NCBI GenBank assembly: GCA_937922185.1
Contig: CAKZUT010000225.1
Location: 1-63,435, forward strand
Direction: 5' to 3'
DNA from: an uncultured Neomegalonema sp.
Lineage (GTDB): Bacteria; Pseudomonadota; Alphaproteobacteria; Rhodobacterales; Rhodobacteraceae
Length of the DNA: 63,435 bases
Positions 51,376 to 60,144 of the stretch are shown piece after piece. The notes under the pieces are model-generated. The model saw only the letters and a list, made by a program, of their open reading frames with translations. It searched no databases and was not told where the DNA came from. How positions within the stretch are numbered: the first letter of the stretch is position 1; each line of letters opens with the position of its first letter. The translations under genes and the position numbers were made by a program.

Positions 51376-51756
51376 TCATTTCTTCATGAATCCCCGCAGG
51401 AAGGCTTGCAAAATCAGTGCTGCCTCGCCCCCGAGTGCCGTTTCGGCTGAGGAGGCGAGGGCGATACGCTCAGCATTCTCCGCGCGTTTGCCGGCTGTCC
51501 TCAGACGCTGTTGCAGGATGTGCCGGGCATAGAGAGCCGCCGCGATCAAACCGAACAGCGCCCCCATGATGAGGCAGGCCTCCACGGTCCCGAACCGCTC
51601 CGCAAGCACGAAAGTCAGGGCAATCACAAAGAACGTTGCGGACAGGGCCGCAAACACGCCGACGACGGCGAACAGTTTCGCCGTCGTCTTCGCGTCCGAT
51701 ACCCGGTCGCGGACTTTGCCGTCGAGAAGCGCGAGAGCCAGCGGCAGGATTTTCAT
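51376..51756 (-). CDS. Phage-holin-superfamily-like membrane protein (YqjE type)
   Basis: A 126-residue protein with an amphipathic N-terminus, two helices (LFAVVGVFAALSATFFVIALTFVLA and EACLIMGALFGLIAAALYARHIL) and an Ala-rich helical tail. This two-helix layout behind a YqjD/ElaB gene matches the YqjE group, which databases often name holin although it is not phage-derived. It overlaps the DUF883 gene by 4 bases. Confidence 0.75.
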   Translation of the reverse strand: MKILPLALALLDGKVRDRVSDAKTTAKLFAVVGVFAALSATFFVIALTFVLAERFGTVEACLIMGALFGLIAAALYARHILQQRLRTAGKRAENAERIALASSAETALGGEAALILQAFLRGFMKK

Positions 51757-52070
51757 CGGCGTGTCAGGGCACCGATCAGAAACCCGATCCCGGCGGAAAT
51801 CGCGACGGCCATCATCGGGTTGGCCACCACCGTGCGTTCGGCCTCGGACTGATACCCCTCGATCCGCGCGCGGGCCTCGCTGCCGATCAGTTCAATCTGT
51901 GCGAGAGCATCGTCCTTGACGTCCCCGGCTTTGCTTTTTGCGGTTGTTCCCAGCATATCTGTCATCGCCTTCATCTCTGCTTTCAGGCTATCGTACTGTT
52001 CTTTCAGTTCCTTCAGATCGGACGCATCCTTCTGAGCGGCGGCCTTGGTCGCCGTGTTCGTCGTAGCCAT
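51753..52070 (-). CDS. YqjD/ElaB-like protein (DUF883)
   Basis: A 105-residue protein with a helical N-terminal part (KELKEQYDSLKAEMKAMTDML), a charged middle and a C-terminal anchor NPMMAVAISAGIGFLIGALTRR. E. coli members tether ribosomes to the inner membrane in stationary phase under stress-sigma control. The ATG follows GAGAGGAAG. An EcfG-like promoter lies 36 bases upstream. Confidence 0.85.
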   Translation of the reverse strand: MATTNTATKAAAQKDASDLKELKEQYDSLKAEMKAMTDMLGTTAKSKAGDVKDDALAQIELIGSEARARIEGYQSEAERTVVANPMMAVAISAGIGFLIGALTRR

Positions 52071-52105
52071 GGGTCTTCCTCTCGGGGATCACTGTCATCA
52101 GTCTA

Positions 52106-52129
52106 AACACGGGGAGGCGGAATTGTTCC
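52106..52129 (-). promoter_or_regulatory. Putative EcfG (general stress) promoter of the YqjD-like gene
   Basis: On the minus strand GGAAC (52129-52125) and GTT (52108-52106) are 16 bases apart. The -35 region GGAACAATTC is identical over ten bases to that of the entericidin promoter 2.7 kb away, which supports a shared sigma factor. Confidence 0.55.
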
Positions 52130-52270
52130 ATCCCGGCGGGAAAAAGAACCTGTGCCGCCCCCTCACCTTCCGGCATGTCGCCAAAACCGCCCGCAGGATT
52201 ATATCCGCCTGATGACGGAACGATGAGCGTCCGCGATGCCTGTACCACAAAATAGAGAAATGGAGTCGGT

Positions 52271-53551
52271 TTGGGCCGTTTGAACAGATTGACGCGCGTG
52301 TTCCATGCCCTGCGGCGCAGCTTCTGGGTGCTGCCCATGACGGGATGCATCCTGGGAGTCGCACTGGCCTTTCTCGTGCGCTTTGTGGATGTCGCAGGCT
52401 TCGTGTCGTCCTATGATCTGCTCATGGTCGATGCGGATGCCGCCAGGGACATGCTGGGCACCGTGGCGGGCGGTACAGCGACGATGATGACGCTGACCTA
52501 TACCCTGACGTTGCTGATCTTCACGCTGGCGGCGGGGCAACTGGGTCCGCGCCTGCTCGATTCCTTCTACGACAACCGCGTCAACCAGATCACCATCACC
52601 GTGATCGGCACAAGCTTCGTTTTCGCACTGGTGAGCCTGTGGCTGGTCCGCGAAGAGCGGAATGCGGGGCTGGCAACGGCTCTTGCCACCTTCCTGTCGA
52701 TCGTGTCCGTGATGGTGCTGATCTATTTCGTCCATGACGTCTCGCAGCGGGTTCTGGTCGATAACGAGATCGCCCGCACGGCCAGACGCCTGCGCGTGGC
52801 CATAGAGGCGGCTTTCCGGCTGCCCGATGCCGAACCGCAGCGCGAAGCGGTTCTGCCCGCCCCGGATGCAGGGTCGAGACAGGTCGTTCATGCCTGCGAT
52901 ACCGGCTATCTTCGTTCTATCGATATCGAGGAACTGGTGGGGGATATGGTCAGGCATGACGCCGCCGTCGAAATTCTCGTGCCGCCGGGCGAATACGTGA
53001 TCGGGCGAATGCCGGTCGCGCTGGTCAGGCGGGGGGGATCGGTCACGGACTGGGAGAAGGTCGTGAATGACCGCTTCTCCCTCGGGCGCTCGCGCTCATC
53101 GGAGGGGGATATCCTTTTCTCGGTCAATCTTCTGGTCGAGATCGCGCTGCGTGCCCTGTCTCCGGGGGTCAATGATTCCTACACGGCGGTCTGTGCGGTC
53201 GATCACCTGTCCGGTGCCTTTGCCGAACTGCTGAGGCGACAGCCTTCCTCGCCGCTCTATCTTGACGATGACGGCACGGCCAGGGTTACGGCCACCGTTC
53301 TGGCGGTGGAGGAGATCGTTGATACCGCGTTCCATGCCATCCGCCGCAATGCCGCCGGGAACATGCTCGTCTCCTGCGCGATGATCGACGCGATCCGGCG
53401 GCTGATCGAGGTCAGCGACAAGGCACATATTCCCCTGTTGCGCCACCATGCCGATCTGGTCGGTCGCCATGCCCTGCCCGAGACGGCCACGGAGGCGGAT
53501 CGGGGATATCTCGATACCCGCCTGCTGACCGTCATGGGCGATGCGGCCTGA
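52271..53551 (+). CDS. DUF2254 family membrane protein
   Basis: A 426-residue protein with four N-terminal helices (from SFWVLPMTGCILGVALAFLVR to TALATFLSIVSVMVLIYFVHDV) and a large soluble C-terminal half. The middle TATMMTLTYTLTLLIFTLAAGQLGPRLL and the C-terminal LVEIALRALSPGVNDSYTA are DUF2254 hallmarks. The start is TTG, 5 bases after GGAG. It is 24 bp upstream of mscS. Function unknown; an ion or osmotic role is inferred from the neighbour. Confidence 0.9.
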   Translation: MGRLNRLTRVFHALRRSFWVLPMTGCILGVALAFLVRFVDVAGFVSSYDLLMVDADAARDMLGTVAGGTATMMTLTYTLTLLIFTLAAGQLGPRLLDSFYDNRVNQITITVIGTSFVFALVSLWLVREERNAGLATALATFLSIVSVMVLIYFVHDVSQRVLVDNEIARTARRLRVAIEAAFRLPDAEPQREAVLPAPDAGSRQVVHACDTGYLRSIDIEELVGDMVRHDAAVEILVPPGEYVIGRMPVALVRRGGSVTDWEKVVNDRFSLGRSRSSEGDILFSVNLLVEIALRALSPGVNDSYTAVCAVDHLSGAFAELLRRQPSSPLYLDDDGTARVTATVLAVEEIVDTAFHAIRRNAAGNMLVSCAMIDAIRRLIEVSDKAHIPLLRHHADLVGRHALPETATEADRGYLDTRLLTVMGDAA

Positions 53552-53575
53552 TCCACTTGTAAATGAAGAGAACCG

Positions 53576-54493
53576 ATGGAAGAGATCGACGTCCCCCAAC
53601 CCCTGATGAACCAGCTTTCCGATTACTGGGTCGGCTTCTGGACACTGTTGCCCCAGCTTGCGCTGGCTCTGGTTGTCCTGCTCGTCGTCTGGGCGCTGTC
53701 GAGGGGCGTGCGGTGGGTGATCGCACGGCTGCTGGTGCGGGCGCGGATGCGTCGCTCCCTGATCGAGGTATTCCAGATGCTGGCCGGTACGGGTATCTGG
53801 CTGCTGGGTACGCTGATCGCCATGACCATCGTGTTCCCGTCGCTGACCCCGGCCAAGGCCCTGACCGCGCTGGGCCTCGGCTCTGTGGCCATCGGCTTCG
53901 CCTTCAAGGACGTGTTCGAGAACTTCCTTGCCGGTATCCTCATTCTGCTGCGCGAACCTTTCAAGCTGGATGATTTCATCGAATGCGACGATATTGAGGG
54001 CGTGGTCGAGGAAATCACGATCCGCGACACCCATATCCGCCAGACCGACGGACAGCTTGTGGTCATGCCCAACGCGATGCTGTTCAAGCAGCCGGTAACG
54101 GTCCGCACCAGCCAGAACCTGCGCCGTGCCGAAATCACGGTCGGGGTCGCCTATGACGTCGATGTCGATGCAGCCCGCACGGTGATCTACGATGCGGTTG
54201 TCGCCGTCGACATGGTGCGCGACGACGTGCGGGACGTGCAGGTCTTCGCCAGGGAATTCGGCTCATCCTCCATCGATTTTCAGGTGACATGGTGGACCGG
54301 CTCGAAACCCGTCGATATCCGCGCCTCCCGCGACAAGGTGGTCGCAGGCATCAAGCGGGCGCTGGACGATGCCGGGATGGAAATACCCTTCCCCTACCGC
54401 ACGCTGACCTTCAAGGACGGGGCGCAGGACGTCCTCGCCCGGATCGCCGCCCTGCGTGAGGAGGAAGCGGAAGATAAATCACGACGGATGTGA
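53576..54493 (+). CDS. Small-conductance mechanosensitive channel (MscS family)
   Basis: A 305-residue channel. Three N-terminal helices are followed by the pore-lining TM3 pattern TALGLGSVAIGFAFKDVFENFLAGILIL and the beta domain start PFKLDDFIECDDIEGVVEEITIRDTHIR with VMPNAMLFKQPV, all typical of MscS. It opens on hypo-osmotic shock. Probably one transcript with the DUF2254 gene before it. Confidence 0.93.
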   Translation: MEEIDVPQPLMNQLSDYWVGFWTLLPQLALALVVLLVVWALSRGVRWVIARLLVRARMRRSLIEVFQMLAGTGIWLLGTLIAMTIVFPSLTPAKALTALGLGSVAIGFAFKDVFENFLAGILILLREPFKLDDFIECDDIEGVVEEITIRDTHIRQTDGQLVVMPNAMLFKQPVTVRTSQNLRRAEITVGVAYDVDVDAARTVIYDAVVAVDMVRDDVRDVQVFAREFGSSSIDFQVTWWTGSKPVDIRASRDKVVAGIKRALDDAGMEIPFPYRTLTFKDGAQDVLARIAALREEEAEDKSRRM

Positions 54494-54562
54494 ACATTTT
54501 CGCCCTTTCCGCATTGGTGCGCCGGAATGGACGCAAATGTCCGTCAGTCACAGGAGCGAACG

Positions 54563-54997
54563 ATGTCCGATGATGTAGTGGAAGAACTGAACGACGTGAT
54601 TGCCGTGATGAAGGGCGGTGCCCGTTTCTATCGCGATGCCGCCGATAAGGTTGAAAACCCCGGCCTTGCCGAGGTTTTCAAACTCAATGCTGCCCGACGC
54701 GAGCAGGCTATCGCTGATCTGTCCGCCCATGTGAAAAGCTATGGCGAGACACCCGCTGATGGAAGCTGGGCCGAGACGGCCTATTCCTGGTACGCCTCCG
54801 CCATTGCCTCCTTCGGTGACCGGGAGGATACGCTCATCGCCCAGCTCGAAGAGCATGAGGATCGCACCCTTGAGGAACTGCACGATGCCATTGAGGACGT
54901 TCCGGCCGGAACGCCCGCACATAGCAGCCTCATGGCGCATCTGAAGACGTTTCAGGAGACCCATGACCGGATGCGCGCAATGAAGAACGCCGCCTGA
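54563..54997 (+). CDS. DUF2383 / PA2169-family four-helix-bundle protein
   Basis: A 144-residue ferritin-like helical protein: EELNDVIAVMKGGARFYRDAADKV, FKLNAARREQAIADLSAHVK, and LIAQLEEHEDRTLEELHDAIED, whose acidic and His residues could bind metal. Homologues are found beside stress genes and in spores. The ATG at 54563 follows CAGGAGCG. A terminator follows. Confidence 0.85.
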   Translation: MSDDVVEELNDVIAVMKGGARFYRDAADKVENPGLAEVFKLNAARREQAIADLSAHVKSYGETPADGSWAETAYSWYASAIASFGDREDTLIAQLEEHEDRTLEELHDAIEDVPAGTPAHSSLMAHLKTFQETHDRMRAMKNAA

Positions 54998-55015
54998 CGT
55001 CGTTCCCCTGCGGAA

Positions 55016-55042
55016 AAGCCTCTCCCTTGCGGGAGGGGCTTT
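55016..55042. terminator. Bidirectional terminator between convergent genes
   Basis: The stem AAGCCTCTCCC / GGGAGGGGCTT (one G-U pair, loop TTGC) has a short T tract on the plus side (CTTTG) and CTTTTCC on the minus side. It separates the DUF2383 gene from the Tdm-like gene, whose stop is 2 bases away. Confidence 0.75.
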
Positions 55043-55043
55043 G

Positions 55044-57416
55044 TTATGGGTAGTTGCCCTTTGCCCGCTCCTTGGTCGGATCGAAATGGGCGAAACGCAC
55101 GACTTCGGCGGGCAGGCGCTTCTGATGGCCGTCAAGCTGACCGATCTCCAGCACCGTGCCGATTTCCGCAACCGTCGTATCGACCCGCGCCAGCGCGATG
55201 ACCTTGCCGAGGATCGGCGATTTCACTGCCGAGGTGACAACCCCCACCTGCGCCTTGCCGAGACGCACGCAATCGCCGTGGGAGGGCACGACTCCGCCCG
55301 TCACGTCGAGACCCACCAGCTTCTCGCGCGGGTTGGCCTTGCGCCGCTCGATAGCCGCGCGTCCGATGAAATCATCTTCCTGCGTCTTCAGCGGCACAGT
55401 GAAGCCGATGCCCGCTTCGAACGGGTCGGTTGTGTCGTCGAACTCGTACCCGGCGAAGACCAGCCCCGCCTCCGTCCGCAATATGTCGAGCGCCTCCAGT
55501 CCGCAGGGGATCAATCCGTGTTCCTGCCCCGCCTCCCATATCGCATCGAACACCTCAACGGCATCCTTCGGATGGCAGAACACCTCGTATCCCAACTCGC
55601 CGGTATAGCCCGTGCGCGAGACGACGACCGCCGTGCCCTGCAAATCACCGATCCGGGCGGGGGCGAAGCGGAACCACTCCAGTTCGTTCATGGTCGGTTG
55701 ATCCGGGTTGGTCCAGAATACCGCTTCCATGATCTTGCGGCTGTTCGGTCCCTGCACGGCGATATTGTGCAACTGGTCCGTGGAGGAGCGCACCCATGCC
55801 TGCAACCCGTGTTTTTCGGCCTGTTCGCGCAACCATAGGCCGGAGGTGTCGTTGCCCCCGACCCAGCGGAACAGGTTCTCGCACAATCGGAAGACCGTGC
55901 CGTCATCAATCATTCCGCCATGGTCGTAGCACATGGCCGTATAGACCACGCCGCCCACAGCCAGCTTCCTGATGTTGCGTGTGACGCACATCTGGAGCAG
56001 CTTTTCGGCATCCGGCCCCGTCACTTCGTATTTGCGGAGCGGCGAGAGGTCCATCACCACCGCTTTTTCGCGGGCCGCCCAGTATTCGGCGATGGCCCCG
56101 TGGGCGTTCATCTTATTGGCCAGCCAATAGCCGTTATATTCCACGAAGTCGCGGGTATGGCGCGCGAAACAGTCGTGGAAACCGGTCTTCTGCGTCTCGT
56201 TCAAGTCGTCCTCCACGCTCGCGCGCCAGCCGATGGAGCGCGTGAATGTCTCGTCCGCGCCATAGACGCGGACCTGAATGTCGGTCGGGTTCCAACCGTT
56301 CGTCGCGTCGATATCCGACGGGCAGGCTGTCGAGACGCAGACCAGATCGTCCAGCGCCTGAAGCAGCAGGTAGTCACCGGGGCGCGTCCAGGGATCGTCG
56401 CTGGAAATCCGGTGATGATCGTCCAGCGACGTATTGAAGAAGAAGTTCAGTGCGGGCCAGGAGCTGCGTGGTTTCAGGCCGAAGGCGGCGGTGGTCGCAT
56501 TGATATTGTCGGTGCAGTTCACATGCCCCGGATAGCCCATATCCTCATAGCCGCGCGCGGTGCAGGCCGCCCCGAAAGTATCGTGCCGCCCCACCGTATC
56601 GCGCATCACCTCGACAAGCGGATCGTGATCGACGGACCAGAATTTCGACAGAATACCGGGTTGTGGATAGAGGCTGCCGACCATCGAACGGGTCGTGGTC
56701 GGGTCGATCTCATGTTCGACGCCCTCATCGATCCTGCGCTGGCTGAACGCCTGGAAGTCCGAACATTCACGGCCCTGCACGTCGATGATCTGAATCCACT
56801 CGCCTTTTCTGACCTGATAGGCATGGGCGCGGCCCGGCAGGATATTCACATCCATCAGCGGATCGGCCAGCGGGTCGGGCGGGGCGAGACTGTCCCCGTG
56901 CTCGCGCGGTGTGCGGCGGCGGATATAGACCGCCAGCTCCGTGGGCGCGTTCTGCTCGTGGGGTGACATGGGCGCACCGGCGGCACTGACGATCAGAGAG
57001 CCGTCCGTGGTGGCGGTGAAGCGTTGCATATCCCCAGCGCGTGACCCTTCCAGAAAGACATGCACGGCCTGTGCGCGGGCAAGGTCCAGACCCCGTTCGC
57101 TCAGGGCCGCGCGCATCCTCTCCGCCGATCCTCCACCCCGTGACAGCAGGGCCTGCGTCACCTCCGCGCCCCCGGTCGCCGTCGCGCCGAGCATGGCCGC
57201 ATCCGACGCGCCGCCCGTATCGAAGAACACCAGTTCGGCGGGTTGCAGCCCCTCGCGGTCCTGAACCGTGATCTCGTCGCCCGCCTCGATCCTGACCAGC
57301 AACGATCCGAGCGGGGCGACGGGATGACGCTCCATATCGTCGGGCAGGATCGGCAGGCCGGGGACGATGACGCCGCCGTGTTCCTGCGGCTTCTCGAATG
57401 TCTGAAACATTCCCAT
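55044..57416 (-). CDS. tdm: Trimethylamine N-oxide demethylase-like protein (DUF1989-GcvT fusion)
   Basis: This 790-residue protein has an N-terminal DUF1989-type half (1-390) with cysteines in GRECSDFQAF, GAACTARG, GHVNCTDN and STACPSD that could form a zinc site, and a C-terminal tetrahydrofolate-binding aminomethyltransferase (GcvT) half (about 420-790: VMDLSPLRKYEVTGPDAEKLLQ, SRTGYTGELGYEVFC, LRTEAGLVFAGYEF). This two-part build and length match TMAO demethylase, which splits TMAO to dimethylamine and formaldehyde, the latter caught on folate. The gene starts right at the stop of the glycosylase gene and lies downstream of an osmolyte-type importer. Another DUF1989-GcvT protein of unknown substrate is possible. 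Confidence 0.78.
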   Translation of the reverse strand: MGMFQTFEKPQEHGGVIVPGLPILPDDMERHPVAPLGSLLVRIEAGDEITVQDREGLQPAELVFFDTGGASDAAMLGATATGGAEVTQALLSRGGGSAERMRAALSERGLDLARAQAVHVFLEGSRAGDMQRFTATTDGSLIVSAAGAPMSPHEQNAPTELAVYIRRRTPREHGDSLAPPDPLADPLMDVNILPGRAHAYQVRKGEWIQIIDVQGRECSDFQAFSQRRIDEGVEHEIDPTTTRSMVGSLYPQPGILSKFWSVDHDPLVEVMRDTVGRHDTFGAACTARGYEDMGYPGHVNCTDNINATTAAFGLKPRSSWPALNFFFNTSLDDHHRISSDDPWTRPGDYLLLQALDDLVCVSTACPSDIDATNGWNPTDIQVRVYGADETFTRSIGWRASVEDDLNETQKTGFHDCFARHTRDFVEYNGYWLANKMNAHGAIAEYWAAREKAVVMDLSPLRKYEVTGPDAEKLLQMCVTRNIRKLAVGGVVYTAMCYDHGGMIDDGTVFRLCENLFRWVGGNDTSGLWLREQAEKHGLQAWVRSSTDQLHNIAVQGPNSRKIMEAVFWTNPDQPTMNELEWFRFAPARIGDLQGTAVVVSRTGYTGELGYEVFCHPKDAVEVFDAIWEAGQEHGLIPCGLEALDILRTEAGLVFAGYEFDDTTDPFEAGIGFTVPLKTQEDDFIGRAAIERRKANPREKLVGLDVTGGVVPSHGDCVRLGKAQVGVVTSAVKSPILGKVIALARVDTTVAEIGTVLEIGQLDGHQKRLPAEVVRFAHFDPTKERAKGNYP

Positions 57417-58100
57417 CTATGGTTCTCCCACGCTCATGGCGAGCACTTGTCCGATCTGCATCAGCGGACGTCCGCTTTCCTCACGCCAGATATTGAAGGC
57501 ATCCTGTGCGGCGCGCATCGCCCGTTTTGACGTCGGCGGCCTGTCCACGACGCCCTCCCTCATCAGGGCGGCTCCGACATCCTTCGAGAAGAAGATGCTG
57601 TCCACGCCCATCCGGCGCAGGAAATAGCCGCCCGTCGATCCGCCGAGGCGCGCGCCCCGTTGTTTCATCAGGTCCAGTAACCCGACAAAATCCCCGCCGG
57701 GCCAGCCCGCGAAGAAACGCCCCGCCGAACCATGCTCTTTTGCGAGGTCGTTCAGGAAGATCGCGTTGTCGCGCACCGAGAGGATTTTAGCCCCTTGCCG
57801 GATGATCCGGGCGTCGCGGAGCAGGCGGTCCAGATCGTCATCCGACATCATGGCCATCCGCGCGGTATCGAAGCCTTCATAGGCCTCTTCGATGCCGTCC
57901 CATTTGTTCTCAACCACCTGCCAGTTCAGGCCGGTTGCAAAGATCACGCGCGACATCATCGACAGCCAGCGGTCGCCGGGGATTGCCGCCAGTTCGTCGT
58001 CCGGTTTCGGTGAGCCGAGCATCGCTTCCAGCGCCCCGGCCCCGCCCTTGCGGGCGGCGGCGCGGTCGAAGATCGCCTGAAAGGGCGTCAGCGCGGACAT
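57417..58100 (-). CDS. DNA-3-methyladenine glycosylase I-like protein
   Basis: A 227-residue helix-hairpin-helix DNA glycosylase homologue: WLSMMSRVIFATGLNWQVVENKWDGIEEAYEGF resembles the Tag start, with a middle RDARIIRQGAKILSVRDNA and C-terminal LGGSTGGYFLRRMGVDSIFFSKDVGAALMREGVV. Tag removes 3-methyladenine from DNA. The gene sits inside the methylated-amine cluster, 13 bp after the permease gene and directly abutting tdm, which suggests a repair function against methylating or formaldehyde by-products. The family match is clear but remote from E. coli Tag. Confidence 0.82.
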   Translation of the reverse strand: MSALTPFQAIFDRAAARKGGAGALEAMLGSPKPDDELAAIPGDRWLSMMSRVIFATGLNWQVVENKWDGIEEAYEGFDTARMAMMSDDDLDRLLRDARIIRQGAKILSVRDNAIFLNDLAKEHGSAGRFFAGWPGGDFVGLLDLMKQRGARLGGSTGGYFLRRMGVDSIFFSKDVGAALMREGVVDRPPTSKRAMRAAQDAFNIWREESGRPLMQIGQVLAMSVGEP

Positions 58101-58113
58101 GATGATGTCCTCA

Positions 58114-60144
58114 TCACCCGATTCCCAGTTGCCGCTTGCGCTCCGCAGCCCATGATCCGATCAGGCGGTCGGCGATGATGCCCAGTGCGGCGATGAAGAA
58201 CCCGGCGAGGATGCCGCGTCCGAAATCCTGGGTCGAGATTGAGCGCACGACTTCCTGGCCCAGATCGGTCGAGCCGATGAGGGCCGTGATCGCGGTCATG
58301 GCCAGCGCCATCATGATCGTCTGATTCAGACCCAGCATAATCTCGGGCAGGGCGACGGGCAGTTCCACCTTGAACAGTCGTTGCCACTTCGTCGCACCGT
58401 TGGCGATACCCGCCTCGATGGTTACGGGTGGAATGCGTTTCAGGCCGAGATACGTGTAGCGGATCGCAGGCACGGTCGCATAGGGCAGGATCGCGAAGAT
58501 ATTGGCGAAATCCCCGATACGGAACAGCATGATCGCCGGGATCAGGTAGATGAAGGACGGAAAGGTCTGGAGCGTATCACAGATCGGCATGACGATATTG
58601 GCCACCCGATCCGAGCGCGCGGACCAGATGCCCAGCGGCACCCCGATCATCACGCAGAGAGCGGCGGCGATCAGTACCAGATAGGTCGTCTTCATCGTCT
58701 CGACCCAGAAGCCGGTCACGATGAAGCTGGCCATCAACGCCAGACAGAGCAGCAGTACGGGCCGCCCGCCCAGCCGCCATGCGGCCAGCCCGATCACTCC
58801 GACGAAGACGGGCCAGGGCAGCCAGAGGAAGAAATCCCGCACGGGCAGCAGGATATGGATCGTCACCCAGTCCCGGACGGGGTTGATGTAGTCGAAGGCC
58901 AGGACGTTGAAATCCCGGATCGCCTGATCGGCATGGCGGGCCAGCAGCTTCGCGTCGAAGAGGACGGTCTTGGCGTCCCCCGTGCCCCAGACGAATTTCG
59001 ACGGCGGAATCTTGACCCAGCGGAAGAATTCGGCGGCAATATAGCTCAGGACGAGGATGACGAGGAACAGCAGAAGGTGCCTGTGCCGCTGCATGAAAGG
59101 TTTTCCGGCGGCGAAATGATCGGTTTCCTTGTAGGCATAGGCCTGCGTCAGCCGGTCGAGCACAATCGCGATCAGCGAGATCGCGATACCCTGTTCAATG
59201 GCCACGCCGATGCGAAGCTGTTGCAGGGAGTAGAGCAGCTTGTGCCCGAGGCCGGTCGCCCCCGCAATGGAGGCGATGACGACCATGGCCAGCGTCTGCA
59301 TCACGACCTGATTGAGGCCCAGCATCAGGGTGCGTTTCGCGGCGGGAAGCTCGACTTTCCACAGCAATTGCCGCCGTGTGCAGCCCGACATCTGCCCGGC
59401 CTCCAGCACGGCTGGGGAGACGGTTTCGAGACCGAGGATCGTACAGCGGGCCATGGGCGGCATGGCGAAGATCACCGTGGCGATCAGGGCCGTGACGGGG
59501 CCGAAGGCGAACAGCGCGGCGACCGGGGCCAGATAGGCCATATGCGGGGTTGCCTGCATCAGGTCGAACATCGGCGAGATGATGCGGGATGCGGTTTTCG
59601 AGCGGGTTACCCAGATGCCCAGCCCGATGCCGATGATAGCGGCCATGGGCACGGCGACGACCACGATGGTCATCGTCTTCATCGAATCCTTCCACAGGTT
59701 GAAGGTCGCCAGATAGAGCATGGTCAGCGCGCAGAGGATCGCCAGCCGCCAGCCGCCGACCCAGTGCGCGAAGATCGTCACGCCTGCTGCCACCGCCACC
59801 CAGGGCAGGGGGCCGAGATCGAGACCGACCTTCTTGAATCCCCGGTAGAGCAGGTATTCGGCCCAGTCCACAGGCACTTCGAGGGCTGATCCGATGCCCC
59901 GCGTTATATCCTTGAAGGCGATGCCGAATATCGTGGCCTCGCTCTTGAGCCATTCGATGAACTCGGTGATCCAGGCCGCCATCGGCAGGGTCCATGCCTC
60001 CGGCCAGCGGGTCGCGCCGTCCCAGACGAGAGACAGCAGGACGCCGGAAATGATGATCGCGGCGAACTGACCCCAGAGCGGTATCGCGGCGAGTGAAAAC
60101 CCCTCCCCGCTGCCCGTCCGGGCGTTGGCGGTGGCCTCGGTCAT
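58114..60144 (-). CDS. Quaternary-amine ABC transporter, double-domain permease
   Basis: A 676-residue permease made of two fused ProW-like halves, each with several helices and a BPD permease loop: VLEAGQMSGCTRRQLLWKVELPAAKRTLMLGLNQVVMQTLAMVVIA, and TIEAGIANGATKWQRLFKVELPVALPEIMLGLNQTIMMALAMTAI. One polypeptide thus replaces the usual homodimer. It overlaps the ATPase gene by 4 bases. By context it may correspond to the TMAO importer subunit TmoW; glycine betaine or proline are alternatives. Confidence 0.9.
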   Translation of the reverse strand: MTEATANARTGSGEGFSLAAIPLWGQFAAIIISGVLLSLVWDGATRWPEAWTLPMAAWITEFIEWLKSEATIFGIAFKDITRGIGSALEVPVDWAEYLLYRGFKKVGLDLGPLPWVAVAAGVTIFAHWVGGWRLAILCALTMLYLATFNLWKDSMKTMTIVVVAVPMAAIIGIGLGIWVTRSKTASRIISPMFDLMQATPHMAYLAPVAALFAFGPVTALIATVIFAMPPMARCTILGLETVSPAVLEAGQMSGCTRRQLLWKVELPAAKRTLMLGLNQVVMQTLAMVVIASIAGATGLGHKLLYSLQQLRIGVAIEQGIAISLIAIVLDRLTQAYAYKETDHFAAGKPFMQRHRHLLLFLVILVLSYIAAEFFRWVKIPPSKFVWGTGDAKTVLFDAKLLARHADQAIRDFNVLAFDYINPVRDWVTIHILLPVRDFFLWLPWPVFVGVIGLAAWRLGGRPVLLLCLALMASFIVTGFWVETMKTTYLVLIAAALCVMIGVPLGIWSARSDRVANIVMPICDTLQTFPSFIYLIPAIMLFRIGDFANIFAILPYATVPAIRYTYLGLKRIPPVTIEAGIANGATKWQRLFKVELPVALPEIMLGLNQTIMMALAMTAITALIGSTDLGQEVVRSISTQDFGRGILAGFFIAALGIIADRLIGSWAAERKRQLGIG

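Noticed and set aside
51376-51756. Prophage remnant suggested by a holin-like protein
   Set aside because: No other phage gene is near, and pairing with a YqjD-like gene shows it is the chromosomal YqjE type.
52217-52240. A third EcfG promoter in front of the DUF2254 gene
   Set aside because: GGAAC is present at 52217 but no GTT follows at 16-17 bases.
58381-59889. A 502-codon plus-strand frame over the permease gene
   Set aside because: It is antisense to a well-supported permease; the composition (Asp, Gly, Arg, His, Gln repeats) is a codon shadow.
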